Assembly (NCBI GenBank): GCA_963981505.1
Contig: CAXCEI010000011.1
Coordinates: forward strand, 1 to 42,262
Length of the DNA stretch: 42,262 nt
Source of the DNA: OPU3-GD-OMZ sp001901525
Lineage (GTDB): Bacteria > Pseudomonadota > Gammaproteobacteria > Methylococcales > Methylomonadaceae
Direction: 5' to 3'
Under the pieces are notes generated by a model, which saw nothing but the letters and a program-made list of their open reading frames with translations, did no database searches and had not been told where the DNA came from. Both the position numbers and the translations under genes were made by a program. Shown here piece by piece: positions 41,557-42,262 of this stretch (position 1 is its first letter; each line of letters starts with the position of its first letter).

Positions 41557-42150
41557 TTAAAGTAGCCCTTTGGTCGAAGGTGTGACGCCTTGCATTCTTG
41601 GGTCATCAGTAACCGCCATGCGAATTGCTTTACCAAAGGCTTTAAAGATCGTTTCGGCAATATGATGAGAGTTGTCACCGCGCAAATTGTCGATATGTAA
41701 CGAAATATTAGCGTGATTAACAAAGCCTTGGAAAAATTCTTTAAATAAGTCGGTATCAAAATTCCCGATAGTGCGCCTTGGGTATTCGGCGTGGTAAATA
41801 AGGCTGGGTCGGCCTGAAAAATCGATAACTACACGAGACAGTGCTTCATCAAGTGGAACGTAGCTATGCCCATAACGGGTAATTCCTTTTTTATCGCCCA
41901 GCGCTTTGTTGAACGCTTGCCCTAAAGTAATGCCAATATCTTCTACCGTATGATGGGCATCGATATGTAGGTCTCCTTTAGCAATGAGAGCAATATCTAT
42001 TAGACCATGTCGACTAATTTGCTCTAACATATGTTCCAGAAAAGGCACCCCAGTAGTCGCGCTAAATTGACCGCTGCCGTCTACGTTAATGGTCGTTTTT
42101 ATTTGTGTTTCGAGCGTATTTCGCTCAACTTCAGCAATACGTTGATTCAT
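41557..42150 (-). CDS. hisB: Imidazoleglycerol-phosphate dehydratase
   Basis: Dehydrates imidazole-glycerol phosphate to imidazole-acetol phosphate. Paired manganese motifs HIDAHHTVEDIGI and DNSHHIAETIFKA are present. At 197 aa it has only the dehydratase domain, without the histidinol-phosphatase half found in E. coli HisB. It is the first gene of the hisBHAFIE-tatABC series. The 112 bp upstream to the window edge are AT-rich and gene-free; I could not fix a promoter there. Confidence 0.97.
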   Translation of the reverse strand: MNQRIAEVERNTLETQIKTTINVDGSGQFSATTGVPFLEHMLEQISRHGLIDIALIAKGDLHIDAHHTVEDIGITLGQAFNKALGDKKGITRYGHSYVPLDEALSRVVIDFSGRPSLIYHAEYPRRTIGNFDTDLFKEFFQGFVNHANISLHIDNLRGDNSHHIAETIFKAFGKAIRMAVTDDPRMQGVTPSTKGLL

Positions 42151-42262
42151 TACAAGCCTGGTTAGGTTTTAATTTGGTCATTTTACTATAATTAAGTTAA
42201 ATCACGTAAAACTAAAACAATTCAATTTGTTAGATTTGTTATTAAATAAACCCTTATTTTAA

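Noticed and set aside
1..42262. Mobile elements, CRISPR arrays, toxin-antitoxin pairs or phage genes
   Set aside because: No transposase, regular repeat-spacer pattern, integrase or attachment repeat was found; the window is core chromosome.

Overview
The window is a chromosomal origin region of a gammaproteobacterium. The evidence is the gene set (separate thyA and folA, mpl, apaGH, tesA beside a YbbA/YbbP-type exporter, Soj/Spo0J-type parAB, tatABC fused to a his operon) and the family-level look of the proteins. My impression is a low-GC relative of the Methylococcales, but nothing in the window proves the order. No phage, insertion sequence, CRISPR array, rRNA or tRNA was recognised. Almost every gene is intact; only glmS is cut, by the window edge.

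Left arm, transcribed leftward away from the origin: ppa-glmU-glmS (1-3817); the complete F1Fo ATP synthase operon atpIBEFHAGDC with promoter and terminator (3918-10885); ogt on the opposite strand; rsmG-parA-parB; mnmG with a small acidic protein gene. Next comes a mixed stretch (16.1-24.0 kb): two small exported helical proteins, a small membrane protein, tesA diverging from an ABC exporter pair, mpl, and apaG-apaH. From 24.1 to 32.3 kb the replication genes run leftward as dnaA-dnaN-recF-gyrB-lgt-thyA-folA. Two parS sites lie at the recF/gyrB junction, one of them inside recF.

The probable oriC is the 375-bp AT-rich interval 32262-32636 between dnaA and rpmH. To its right, rpmH-rnpA-yidD-yidC-mnmE run rightward. 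Facing them, transcribed toward the origin, are hisBHAFIE-tatABC (37290-42150) and lexA (36596-37231).

The most interesting item is a 50-codon gene at 36426-36578, 17 nt downstream of lexA with its own strong Shine-Dalgarno. It encodes a small protein with a charged N-terminus and one C-terminal transmembrane helix. The lexA promoter carries two inverted GTTC-N7-GTTC-type elements, the LexA operator form described for alphaproteobacteria. LexA and this small membrane protein should therefore be co-induced in the SOS response, making it a candidate new damage-inducible membrane effector. Other notable points are the parS site coded within recF, the split of the usual rpmH-to-glmS cluster across both sides of the origin, and two possibly related exported helical proteins of unknown function.
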